Source of the DNA: CAZHAC01 sp964383855
GTDB lineage: Bacteria > Chloroflexota > Dormibacteria > Dormibacterales > Dormibacteraceae
Assembly: GCA_964383855.1 (NCBI GenBank)
Contig: CAYLIP010000002.1
Span: 1 to 64,000, forward strand
Length of the DNA: 64,000 nt
Reading direction: 5' to 3'
A program made the position numbers and the translations under genes. Every line of letters starts with the position of its first letter. Positions within the stretch are counted from its first letter, which is position 1. The notes beneath the pieces are model-generated. The model was given only the letters and a program-made list of their open reading frames with translations. It had not been told where the DNA came from and made no database searches. Positions 33,291 to 40,825 of this stretch are shown piece by piece.

Positions 33291-34646
33291 ATGGCTGTGA
33301 CCTGGGAGCGGGACCTGATCGAGCGCCTGCGGGCGGGCTTGCCCCTCCAGGTCCTTGGCCAGGCCTCGCTGGACGGCCCGCTGCGCCGCCTGGTGGTCCT
33401 CGGTCGCTCCGACCCCGACTCGGGCGCCTGGCTGGCGGCGGTACTGATGGGGACGCTGCGAACTCCGCCCGGCATCGAACGTGGCTTCCAGACCCGGTCG
33501 ACGCGCGGCGGGGCGCTCTACGTGCTCGATGAGGCGGGGAGGGACCGGTTCGTGGTCTCCCGCGGACTGCTCGAGCAGGTCGTCATCTCCTGCGGCGGCT
33601 GGCCGCTGCTGCTGCCCCTGGTGGGCGCCAAGGCGCGGCCCCGGCCGGTCGGCGACCCGGCCGCCCTCGCCTCCGACCTCGACGCCTTCTGCGCGCTGAT
33701 CGCGGCCGCCGCTCCGGATGCCGGGCTGGCCCTGAGTCCAACCGGGCTGACGGTCGACGCCGCCTTCGGGTCGCTCGGCAAGCTGGGCCGGGCGGCGGCC
33801 GAGGTGGTGCGGCGGGCGCCCGGCGGCGGCCGGCCGCCGGGCAGCGTTTACACGCCCGGCGAGGAGGGGGGAAGCGCCGTCGGCTTCGAGGACATCGGCG
33901 GCCTGGAGGAGGCCAAGGTGGAGCTGGAGACGATCTGCCTCGCGGTCCGCGACCCCGCCGCCTTCAGTGCCTGGGGCGCCCGCCCCCCGCGCGGAGTGCT
34001 GCTCTTCGGACCGCCCGGCACCGGAAAGACGATGCTCGCCCGCGCCCTGGCCGGGGAGGCTCGCGCGCGCTTCATCCACGTGCGGGCGACCGACGTCGTG
34101 TCCAAGTGGTACGGGGAGGCCGAGAAGCGGCTGCAGGAGGCCTTCGATTGGGCGCGCCGCGAGCGGCCGGCGGTGCTCTTCTTCGACGAGATCGACGCCC
34201 TGGCGCGCGCCCGCGAGGAGTCGCATGAGGTGACGCACCGCCTGGTCTCCACCTTTCTCGAGAACATGGATGGGCTTTCCGCCACGCCAGGGGTGATCGT
34301 GGTCGCGGCCACCAACCGGCCCGAAGCCCTGGATGAGGCGATCATGCGGCCCGGACGCTTCGACCGCCTGGTCGAGGTGCCGCTGCCCGGTCCGGCCGGG
34401 CGGCGCGCGATCTTCGAAGTGCACGCGGCCCGCGCCTCTCGCGCCGCCGGCCGGGAGCTCTTCGACCAGCCGTCGGAGGCTGACTGGGAGCGCTTGCTGG
34501 CCGCCTCCGACGGTCACAGCGGAGCCGACATCGCCGAGGCCGTGCGCCGTGCCCTGGAGGTCAAGGTGCGCTCGGGCGCGACCTTCGGTCGGGTGGTGCC
34601 CGACGAGCTGCTCGCGGCCACGGCCGGCCTCCGCCGGAGCGCCTAG
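33291..34646 (+). CDS. AAA+ ATPase (CDC48/proteasomal-ATPase-like, single AAA domain)
   Basis: 451 residues. The N-terminal about 190 residues are unique and probably bind substrate. One AAA module follows: Walker A GPPGTGKT (about 240-247), KWYGEAEKRL, Walker B VLFFDEIDAL, and the second region of homology ATNRPEALDEAIMRPGRFDR with Arg fingers. The C-terminal helical lid (GHSGADIAEAVRRALE) matches classic AAA proteins. It should form a hexamer that remodels or unfolds a client. It lacks the coiled coil and C-terminal motif of proteasomal ATPases, and no proteasome gene is seen here. Confidence 0.88.
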   Translation: MAVTWERDLIERLRAGLPLQVLGQASLDGPLRRLVVLGRSDPDSGAWLAAVLMGTLRTPPGIERGFQTRSTRGGALYVLDEAGRDRFVVSRGLLEQVVISCGGWPLLLPLVGAKARPRPVGDPAALASDLDAFCALIAAAAPDAGLALSPTGLTVDAAFGSLGKLGRAAAEVVRRAPGGGRPPGSVYTPGEEGGSAVGFEDIGGLEEAKVELETICLAVRDPAAFSAWGARPPRGVLLFGPPGTGKTMLARALAGEARARFIHVRATDVVSKWYGEAEKRLQEAFDWARRERPAVLFFDEIDALARAREESHEVTHRLVSTFLENMDGLSATPGVIVVAATNRPEALDEAIMRPGRFDRLVEVPLPGPAGRRAIFEVHAARASRAAGRELFDQPSEADWERLLAASDGHSGADIAEAVRRALEVKVRSGATFGRVVPDELLAATAGLRRSA

Positions 34647-34811
34647 CCCGTCCCCTTGCGGGATCCCGGCGAGGCAAGACGCCGGCACTGCATTACGCTC
34701 GTGGTGCCGCTGGGGGCGCTCCTCGCCGCGTCGCGCGGGGCCCGGGCCGATCGGCCCTTACCGGCCGCCAGCGCCTGGACCGGGATTGGGCGAAGCCCCA
34801 GGAGGTTTGAC

Positions 34812-35291
34812 ATGGAACGCAGACCGTCGGGCTGGGTGCGATGGGTGCCGCTGATGGTCGCCGCCGCAGCCGCGGCCGCGGTTCTCTTCGGGGGCAGCGG
34901 CCGGGCCCGGATGCGCCGGCAGCAGGCGGCGGGGGCGGCGCGTCACGCCCTGCGGCGGACCCTTCGCGAGAGCAGGCACGCCACCACCGAGCTGGTCGGC
35001 GCCTTCGAGCGGGCCACGCACACGCCCTCGCCGCCCGCCGACGACCTGACCCTTCTCGACCGGGTGGAGAGCATCCTCTTCGAAGACCCGACGATTCCCA
35101 AGGGACGGATCAACCTCGAGGTCGTGAAGGGCGTTCTCTACCTGCGCGGCGAGCTGCCCGGCGAGGCGGAGATCGAGCGCGTGGCGCTGGCGGCCGCCGC
35201 CGTCCCCGGCGTGACCGCCATCACCAACCTGCTTCACGTCACGGGCACGCCAGCCCCCAACAAGGAGGCGGTGCTGGATGTGACCCGGTAG
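34812..35291 (+). CDS. BON-domain membrane-anchored protein
   Basis: 159 residues. There is one N-terminal membrane segment (about 9-28, WVRWVPLMVAAAAAAAVLFG), then a basic Ala-rich region. A BON domain follows at about 75-150: LLDRVESILFEDPTIPKGRINLEV, VLYLRGELPGEAEIERVA and VPGVTAITNLLHV (ends quoted). BON domains bind membranes or support envelope stability. A GGAGG ribosome site lies 7 bases before ATG 34812, so this gene is translated from a leader. It is followed by the convergent YceI gene. Confidence 0.85.
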   Translation: MERRPSGWVRWVPLMVAAAAAAAVLFGGSGRARMRRQQAAGAARHALRRTLRESRHATTELVGAFERATHTPSPPADDLTLLDRVESILFEDPTIPKGRINLEVVKGVLYLRGELPGEAEIERVALAAAAVPGVTAITNLLHVTGTPAPNKEAVLDVTR

Positions 35292-35297
35292 CTGCGG

Positions 35298-35867
35298 CTA
35301 CCGGCTCGACTTCTCCTCCATGGCGACCTCTTCGCGGACGGCCTCCGCGGTCTCCGCCAGCTGGCCCTCGACCTCGATGTTGATGCGGTCGCTGACCAGG
35401 AAGCCGCCGGCCTCCAGAGCCACGTTCCAGGTCAGGCCCCAGTCGCTGCGGTTGATGCTCCCGCGAAGGGTTCCGCCGAGCTTGCGATTGCCATAGGGGT
35501 CCTTGCCCTCGCCGGCGTGCTCGTACTCGAGCTCCACCGGACGGGTCACGTCGCGGATGGTGAGGTCGCCGGTGACCCGGTAGCGGTCCTGTCCGGCGCT
35601 CTCGATCTGGCGCACCTCGAACACGATCTTGGGGAAGCGCTCGGCGTCGAAGAAGTCGGCGCTCCGGAGGTGAGCGTCCCGGTCGGCGTTGCCGGTGTCG
35701 ATGCTGGCCGTCTCGATCTCGGCCCGGCCCTTCGTCCGGGTCAGGTTGGCCGGGTCAAGCTCAACGTCGCCGCCGAACTTGGTGAAGCGGCCGCGCACCG
35801 TCGACAGGCCCATATGGCGGGCGCTGAAGCCGACCGTCGTATGTGCTGGGTCGATTGTCCATGCCAT
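35298..35867 (-). CDS. YceI family protein (lipocalin-like lipid/isoprenoid binding)
   Basis: A 189-residue beta-barrel protein. The family signature is WTIDPAHTTVGFSARHMG at the N-terminus, VRGRFTKFGGDVELD, DRDAHLRSADFFDAERFPKI and the final strands with LTIRDVTRPVELE. YceI proteins carry polyisoprenoid or fatty amide ligands. There is no signal peptide, so this one is probably cytoplasmic. ATG 35867 is chosen because TAGGGT lies exactly 7 bases upstream; GTG 35876 is a weaker option. The C-terminal tail is acidic. Confidence 0.92.
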   Translation of the reverse strand: MAWTIDPAHTTVGFSARHMGLSTVRGRFTKFGGDVELDPANLTRTKGRAEIETASIDTGNADRDAHLRSADFFDAERFPKIVFEVRQIESAGQDRYRVTGDLTIRDVTRPVELEYEHAGEGKDPYGNRKLGGTLRGSINRSDWGLTWNVALEAGGFLVSDRINIEVEGQLAETAEAVREEVAMEEKSSR

Positions 35868-35874
35868 GTGATCC

Positions 35875-35880
35875 ACCCTA
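35875..35880 (-). promoter_or_regulatory. -10 box TAGGGT of the YceI gene (leaderless)
   Basis: TAGGGT (TAnnnT) is followed by 7 bases and ATG 35867 on the minus strand. Confidence 0.45.
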
Positions 35881-35890
35881 CGACGGCGGT

Positions 35891-37516
35891 TCAGGCAAGG
35901 GCAGGACGGCCCGGCAGCCGGCGATCGCGGCGCTGTGCGGTGATCGCCCGGGCGGCGAGCGCGACCGCGCTCACCCAGACCGCGGCTGCGGCGATGAGGG
36001 CGGCGTAGGCGGCCACCGCCACCCAGGGCGCGGCGTCATGCGACTCGCTCAGCATGAGCTTGACCGCCGGGCGGAAGGCCTGGTCCTGCGCCGGTTCGGC
36101 GGGAATGCCCGCCTGGTGGTACTCGGGATCGGGCGGGAAGCTGATCGGAGCCGCCGAGACCACGTCGCCGCGCGCCAGCATGACCATGGCCTTCCAGGAA
36201 CCGCCCGTGGGGACCGGCGCCTGGGCGCGGTAGTGCCCCGGAGACACCTCGCGAAGCGCGATCACGCGGTGGCCGCCACCCTGCCAGGCTTGGATCACGA
36301 ACCAATCGGGGTCGCGGGCGTACCCGGCCGGGCTGACCGCGACGTCGACGTTCATGTCCTGCTCGGTGGCGGGCCGCCCGAAGCGGTCGAGCACGGTCTT
36401 CGGCGCACCCGCCGGGGTCGCCGTGATGGTCGCATGCCCGGGGCTCGAGGTTCGCGGCAGGGGCAGCGCCAGCGCCGCCACCAGCGCGGCGAGCGCGAGC
36501 AGGGCGGCGCCCGCCGGGAGCCCGGAGGGCCGGCGGCCGGCCGCCGACCCAAAGGCGAGGCCGGCCAGCGCCGCCGCCACGGCGGCGAGTGCGGGCAGCC
36601 ACATCCAGGGCAGCAGGCTCGAGTGCCAGGGCAGCGGATAGGTGAGCTGCGTCCAGAGCCACTCGGCGGCCATGCCCGGGAGAGCGATCAGCGCGCCTGA
36701 AAGAAGCGCGGCGCGGGGGGCGCCCAGGCGGCCCTCGAACCAGAAGGCGAGCTCGACCAGCAGGGCCTCGGGAATCAGCAGCGGGGCCAACGGCGGGTTG
36801 TGGCCCACCAGCTTCACGAACAGCGCCAGCAGGATGCGCAGGCCGGCGTAGAAGAGGGCGGCGCTGAGCGCGCCGCCGCGGCCCAGCGAAGCCCGGGCGG
36901 CAACCAGTCCGATGCCGGCCGTGATCGCGACCAGCAGCGGGTGGTAGACCGCACGCCACTGCGGAATGCCGAAATCGAACTCGAGCAGGAAGACCGAGAG
37001 GCCGATCAGGATGGCGCCGTGCAGGCTGACCCGGCGCCACCGGAGCATCAGGCTCCGGGGCCGTTCCATGCCCGGCGCGGCCAGGTACAGGCAGAGCGCG
37101 AACGTGCTCAGGACGCCGCCTCCGATCATGACCAGGTGGGTCGGGCTCCAGAGCGTGACATCGATCCCGTAGGTCCGGTGCCAGAGGTCGTCGAGGGGGA
37201 AGCCGGCGGCGGCGCCGGCCGCCATCAGTCCCAGGGGCAGCGCCGCGCGCGGGACATGCAGGGGGCCGATTCGCCAGGCGTCGGCCAGCCGCTCGCGGGT
37301 GGCGAGAATGATCGAGCCGAGCGCGGCGATGCCAAGGCCGAGCAGGCCGGCCAGGATCATCATGTGCGCGGGCGTCAGGAGATTGACGTCGCGGCCGTGC
37401 TCGATGTGATAGGCGACATCCCAGAAGAGCCCTGTCACCGCGATCAAAGCCGCCAGCGTCCCGGTGGTGATCGGGTAGGCGACCCATGCCGGCGTCTGGG
37501 TTCGAATGCGGTTCAT
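35891..37516 (-). CDS. Multi-span membrane protein of unknown function
   Basis: 541 residues. About ten hydrophobic segments cover residues 15-385 and one more lies near the C-terminus (about 505-525). Between them is a soluble domain (about 390-500) with VDVAVSPAGYARDPDWFVIQAWQGGGHRVIALREV (ends quoted), predicted beta-rich and probably outside the membrane. Repeated HxxH/E-type residues occur in early helices (DVAYHIEHG, LTPAHMM, DLWHRTYG, SPTHLVM), which could bind metal or haem. No family is recognised. It overlaps the upstream SDR by 4 bases (ATGA) and shares its TetR-type operator. Confidence 0.75.
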   Translation of the reverse strand: MNRIRTQTPAWVAYPITTGTLAALIAVTGLFWDVAYHIEHGRDVNLLTPAHMMILAGLLGLGIAALGSIILATRERLADAWRIGPLHVPRAALPLGLMAAGAAAGFPLDDLWHRTYGIDVTLWSPTHLVMIGGGVLSTFALCLYLAAPGMERPRSLMLRWRRVSLHGAILIGLSVFLLEFDFGIPQWRAVYHPLLVAITAGIGLVAARASLGRGGALSAALFYAGLRILLALFVKLVGHNPPLAPLLIPEALLVELAFWFEGRLGAPRAALLSGALIALPGMAAEWLWTQLTYPLPWHSSLLPWMWLPALAAVAAALAGLAFGSAAGRRPSGLPAGAALLALAALVAALALPLPRTSSPGHATITATPAGAPKTVLDRFGRPATEQDMNVDVAVSPAGYARDPDWFVIQAWQGGGHRVIALREVSPGHYRAQAPVPTGGSWKAMVMLARGDVVSAAPISFPPDPEYHQAGIPAEPAQDQAFRPAVKLMLSESHDAAPWVAVAAYAALIAAAAVWVSAVALAARAITAQRRDRRLPGRPALA

Positions 37517-38286
37517 GGGCGAGCCTCCTGGCGCAGAAAGGCCGGCCGGGGGCGGGTAGCGAAGGCGTGGGCGACCCGCGCCAGGACGGTCCGCCGAACC
37601 AGGCCAGGGGCATGCTGGGCAAACCAGAGCTCGCGGGCCGACCGCGGCGTCAGCGTCACGCGTTCCCGGTCGGTCGTGCAGGCGAGCAGGATGGCGCGAG
37701 CGGCATCCAGGAGGGACTCTGGCCGGGCCATCCCCTCCAGCTCGGCCCCCATCTCGCGAGAGCGGTCGTGGATGGAGGTGCGAATGTAGCCGGGGTAGAC
37801 GGTGACCACCGACAGCCGGCCCCCGTACTCCATGCGCAGGATGTTCGACCAGGCGTCGAGCGCCCGCTTGCTCGCGCAGTAGGCGGCCGCGAAGGGCAGG
37901 TCGACCACGGCCAGCATGGACGCGACGTTGACGACGCGGCCGCGCGCGGCGAGCAGGTGGGGAAGGGCGGCCGCCGTCGCGTTCCAGGCGCCGAAGAAAT
38001 TGACCTCCATGACGCGCCTGGCCTCGGAGTCCGGGAAGTCGCCGGCGTCCTGCGGAAGCCCGATTCCGGCCGCGTTGACCAGGACGTCGAGGCCGCCCAA
38101 GAGATCGACCGCGGCCGCCGTCGCCGCCACGACCGACTCCCGCCGCGTCACGTCGGCCGCGATGACCTTGTCGCTCTCGACCAGGTCAAGCCCGGCCACC
38201 GAGGCGCCCTCGGCCAAAAGCAGCTCGCGGGCGGCCGAGGCGATGCCGCCGGCCGCGCCCGTGATCAGGATCCGGCTGCCGTCCAT
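37513..38286 (-). CDS. Short-chain dehydrogenase/reductase
   Basis: A 257-residue SDR from ATG 38286. Cofactor motif TGAAGGI (residues about 9-15), Asp after strand 2 (VAGLDLVE, so NAD is likely), NAAG, Ser in VNVASML and YCASK. The C-terminal extension is basic and contains ARELWFAQHAPGLVRRT. The substrate is unknown. It is first gene of a two-gene operon with the membrane protein, controlled from the TTGAC-N5-GTCAA operator region divergent to a TetR gene. The frame extends upstream to GTG 38325 without resemblance to the family. Confidence 0.88.
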   Translation of the reverse strand: MDGSRILITGAAGGIASAARELLLAEGASVAGLDLVESDKVIAADVTRRESVVAATAAAVDLLGGLDVLVNAAGIGLPQDAGDFPDSEARRVMEVNFFGAWNATAAALPHLLAARGRVVNVASMLAVVDLPFAAAYCASKRALDAWSNILRMEYGGRLSVVTVYPGYIRTSIHDRSREMGAELEGMARPESLLDAARAILLACTTDRERVTLTPRSARELWFAQHAPGLVRRTVLARVAHAFATRPRPAFLRQEARP

Positions 38287-38327
38287 TCGCCGATGCTGTC
38301 GCCGATGTGGGGAGGTGTGCGTCACTA

Positions 38328-38342
38328 TTGACTCCTGGTCAA
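38328..38342. promoter_or_regulatory. Operator TTGAC-N5-GTCAA between SDR and TetR genes
   Basis: A perfect 5+5 palindrome, TTGACTCCTGGTCAA. The extended form TATTGAC...TGGTCAACAACC is shared with the site at 39304-39318. Its place in the divergent SDR/TetR promoter region is typical of an autoregulated TetR system. Confidence 0.65.
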
Positions 38343-38382
38343 CAACCTACCGCAGCTACCGACCGGCCGTCAAATAGCGGTG

Positions 38383-38388
38383 TACCCT
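38383..38388 (+). promoter_or_regulatory. -10 box TACCCT of the TetR gene (leaderless)
   Basis: TACCCT is followed by 6 bases and GTG 38395, which decides that start over GTG 38380. Confidence 0.45.
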
Positions 38389-38394
38389 CCAAGC

Positions 38395-38979
38395 GTGAAG
38401 GCGCGCTCCCGGCTGGCCCCGCAGGCGCGTCGCGCCCAGCTGCTGGAGGTCGGCATCGAGCACTTCAGCGCCCGCTCGTATGACGACTTCTCGATGGAGG
38501 AGCTGGCCTCGCTGGCCGGCGTCTCCAAGGGTTTGGTCTTCCACTACTTCCCGAGCAAGCGAGACTTCTACATGGAGGCGCTGAGGACCGCCACCGACGA
38601 GATGCGGCTGCTGATCGAGACGCCGGCGGAGCTGACGCCCGACCAGGCTCTTCGGACGGCGCTCGACGCGTACTTGCGCTACGTCGAGGAGCGGGCGCCG
38701 GCCTACCGGGCGGTGCTGCGAGGGGGCATCGGCGCCGATCCCGAGGTGCAGGCGATCGCCGACCGGTTTCGGGACGCCGTGTACGAGCGGGTCGTTCAGC
38801 TCTTCGACCGGCGTCCGGACCCGCCGCTTCGGAGCGTGCTCAGGGGCTGGATCGGCTTCGTGGAGGCCGCCAGCCTCGACTGGATCGAGCACCGGGATTT
38901 GGGAAGGAGCGAGCTGGCCGACATGCTGGCTCGCGCGCTGCCGGCCCTTTCGGCGGTGGCCGACGCGACTCTGAGCTGA
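38395..38979 (+). CDS. TetR-family transcriptional regulator
   Basis: 194 residues. The N-terminal helix-turn-helix (about 12-58) reads FSMEELASLAGVSKGLVFHYFPSKRDFY, the classic TetR pattern (ends quoted). The C-terminal ligand domain is all helical. It lies divergent to an SDR/membrane-protein operon, with the TTGAC-N5-GTCAA palindrome between them. A second copy of the palindrome covers the start of the monooxygenase gene at 39311, so I infer that this regulator represses all three units and responds to a substrate of the monooxygenase or SDR. Confidence 0.9.
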   Translation: MKARSRLAPQARRAQLLEVGIEHFSARSYDDFSMEELASLAGVSKGLVFHYFPSKRDFYMEALRTATDEMRLLIETPAELTPDQALRTALDAYLRYVEERAPAYRAVLRGGIGADPEVQAIADRFRDAVYERVVQLFDRRPDPPLRSVLRGWIGFVEAASLDWIEHRDLGRSELADMLARALPALSAVADATLS

Positions 38980-38989
38980 TTGCAAGAAC

Positions 38990-39032
38990 TGTGCGCACGC
39001 GCACAAAACTCGGACTTGGTGTGCGTACACAC
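38990..39032. promoter_or_regulatory. Two palindromes in the pilin promoter region
   Basis: TGTGCGC-AC-GCGCACA (38990-39005) and GTGTG-CGTA-CACAC (39019-39032) lie one after the other, 60 bases upstream of the Flp pilin start. Both share a TGTGCG core and may bind one dimeric regulator. Confidence 0.4.
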
Positions 39033-39064
39033 TTCAGCTCAAATTCGGGAAAGGAGGTGGAGGG

Positions 39065-39217
39065 GTGGATCGTATCCAGCGGCAGTCGGGCCAGGGCATG
39101 GTCGAGTACGCGCTGATCCTGGTCCTGGTCTCAATCGTTGTCATCGTCATCCTTCTAACGATGGGCCAGCAGATCTCGAACGTGTTCTCGAACATCGTCA
39201 CCGCGCTCGGCGCCTGA
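39065..39217 (+). CDS. Flp/Fap-type pilin (small, too short for most gene callers)
   Basis: A 50-residue protein, GTG start. The short basic/polar leader VDRIQRQSGQ is followed by GMVEYALILVLVSIVVIVIL, which has the conserved Glu-Tyr after the cleavage region and the hydrophobic helix of Flp (PF04964-type) pilins. A short C-terminus ends VTALGA. A strong AAGGAGGT lies 6 bases before GTG 39065, one of the best ribosome sites in the window, which implies high expression. A strong terminator follows. No tad/cpa assembly genes are in the window, so the secretion machine must be elsewhere. Confidence 0.85.
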   Translation: MDRIQRQSGQGMVEYALILVLVSIVVIVILLTMGQQISNVFSNIVTALGA

Positions 39218-39239
39218 CTTAGGGCGGGAATTCCGACCG

Positions 39240-39275
39240 AGGCCGGCGCCCCGGGGCGCCGGCCTCTCTTTTTTT
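39240..39275 (+). terminator. Strong intrinsic terminator after the pilin gene
   Basis: AGGCCGGCGCCCC is followed directly by its exact complement (39240-39265), then CTC and seven T. It separates the highly expressed pilin gene from the monooxygenase. Confidence 0.85.
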
Positions 39276-39303
39276 GCGCAGCCGACCGTCTTTCGGTAAG
39301 TTA

Positions 39304-39318
39304 TTGACCAATGGTCAA
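39304..39318. promoter_or_regulatory. Operator TTGAC-N5-GTCAA overlapping the monooxygenase start
   Basis: TTGACCAATGGTCAA contains the gene's ATG (39311) in its centre. It has the same arms and flanks as the site at 38328-38342. A TAAGTT box ends 8 bases before the ATG, so a bound repressor would block the transcription start. Confidence 0.65.
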
Positions 39319-40825
39319 CAACCCGCGGCACGTGCCGGTGGCCATCGTGGGCACCGGCTTTGCCGGAATCGCGATGTCGGTCGCGCTGCAGCGCGAAGGC
39401 ATCGACCACGTCCTCTTCGAGCGCGCGTCCGAGATCGGCGGCACCTGGCGCGACAATCGCTATCCCGGCTGCCGCTGCGACGTGCCCTCGCATCTCTACT
39501 CGTTCTCCTTCGCCCTCAACCCGGAATGGTCCGAGACGTACTCGGCGCAGCCCGAGATCTGGCGGTACCTCCAGCGGTGCGCCGACCGCTTCCAGGTTCG
39601 GCAGCGCACGCGGTTCCGGGCCGACGTGCGCGAGGCCAGGTGGGATGCGATGCGGCAGCGGTGGGAGATCGAGACCACCGCCGGCCGCTGGACGGCCGGG
39701 GCGCTCGTGGCCGGCAACGGCGGTCTGAGCGAGCCCGCGATACCCGAGATTCCCGGGCTCGAGCGCTTCCAGGGGCTGCTCCTGCACTCGGCCGCCTGGT
39801 CCAAAGAGGCGCCGATCGACGGCCGGCGCGTGGCGGTCATCGGAACCGGCGCCTCGGCGGTCCAGATCGTGCCCGAGATCCAGCCGAGGGTCGCCCGACT
39901 TCACCTCTTTCAGCGCACGCCGGCCTGGGTCCTTCCGCACACCTCGCGCCCCATCCGCCCCTGGGAGCGCGCCCTCTACCGCCATGTGCCGGGTGCGCAG
40001 CGGCTGATGCGGGCCGGCATCTACTGGGCGCGGGAGCTGCTCGTGTTCGGGCTGGCCAAGAACCCGGCGCTGGTCGCTCCGCTGAGGCGGCTTGCGACGC
40101 GCCACCTGGAGAACCAGGTGCCGGACGCCGAACTGCGAGCCCGGCTCACCCCCCGGTTCTCGCCCGGGTGCAAGCGCCTGCTCCTCTCCAACGACTACTA
40201 CCCGGCGCTGGCCCGGCCCAACTCAGAGGTGGTCACCGACCGCATCGAGGAGGTCACGCCGAAGGGGATCAGGACCGCCGGCGGAATCCTGCGCGAGGTC
40301 GATGCCATCGTGCTCGCAACCGGCTTCCGGGTCACCGACAACCCCTTCGCCGAACGCCTTTGCGGTCGCGACGGCCGCTCGCTGGCGGAGGTCTGGCAGG
40401 AGAGCGGCCATCAGGCCTATCGGGGCACCACGGTGGCCGGCTTCCCCAACCTCTTCCTGCTCATGGGACCCAACACCGGACTCGGGCACACCTCGGTCGT
40501 CTTCATGATCGAGTCGCAGGTCGCCTACGTGGCCGGCGCCCTCCGCCGGATGCGCCGGCTGGGGGCAGCCTCCATCGACGTCCGGCCAGAGGCCCAGGAG
40601 CGCTACAACCAGCAGATCCAGCGCCGTCTCGCGGGCACCGTCTGGAACCAGGGCGGCTGCGCCAGCTGGTACCTCGACGCCCGGGGCCGCAACACCACCA
40701 TGTGGCCAGACTTCACCTGGAAGTACCGGCTCCTGATGCGCCGCTTCGACCCGGAGTCGTACACGTTCAGCATGCCCTCAGCTCGGACAGAGCTTCAGGA
40801 CGCGGTCGTCGCCAGCGCGCGGTGA
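39311..40825 (+). CDS. Flavin-containing monooxygenase (Baeyer-Villiger type)
   Basis: 504 residues. The FAD Rossmann motif is VAIVGTGFAGIAM (about 9-21). EIGGTWRDNRYPGCRCDVPS is the class B monooxygenase active-site region, and FQGLLLHSAAWSKE (about 152-165) is close to the BVMO fingerprint F-x-G-x-x-x-H-x-x-x-W. The NADPH Rossmann VAVIGTGASAVQI and VDAIVLATGFRVTDNPF follow. It inserts oxygen into ketones or hydroxylates substrates with NADPH. It is probably repressed by the TetR at 38.4 kb. Its 3' end overlaps the convergent sugar dehydrogenase gene by 48 bases. Confidence 0.93.
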   Translation: MVNNPRHVPVAIVGTGFAGIAMSVALQREGIDHVLFERASEIGGTWRDNRYPGCRCDVPSHLYSFSFALNPEWSETYSAQPEIWRYLQRCADRFQVRQRTRFRADVREARWDAMRQRWEIETTAGRWTAGALVAGNGGLSEPAIPEIPGLERFQGLLLHSAAWSKEAPIDGRRVAVIGTGASAVQIVPEIQPRVARLHLFQRTPAWVLPHTSRPIRPWERALYRHVPGAQRLMRAGIYWARELLVFGLAKNPALVAPLRRLATRHLENQVPDAELRARLTPRFSPGCKRLLLSNDYYPALARPNSEVVTDRIEEVTPKGIRTAGGILREVDAIVLATGFRVTDNPFAERLCGRDGRSLAEVWQESGHQAYRGTTVAGFPNLFLLMGPNTGLGHTSVVFMIESQVAYVAGALRRMRRLGAASIDVRPEAQERYNQQIQRRLAGTVWNQGGCASWYLDARGRNTTMWPDFTWKYRLLMRRFDPESYTFSMPSARTELQDAVVASAR

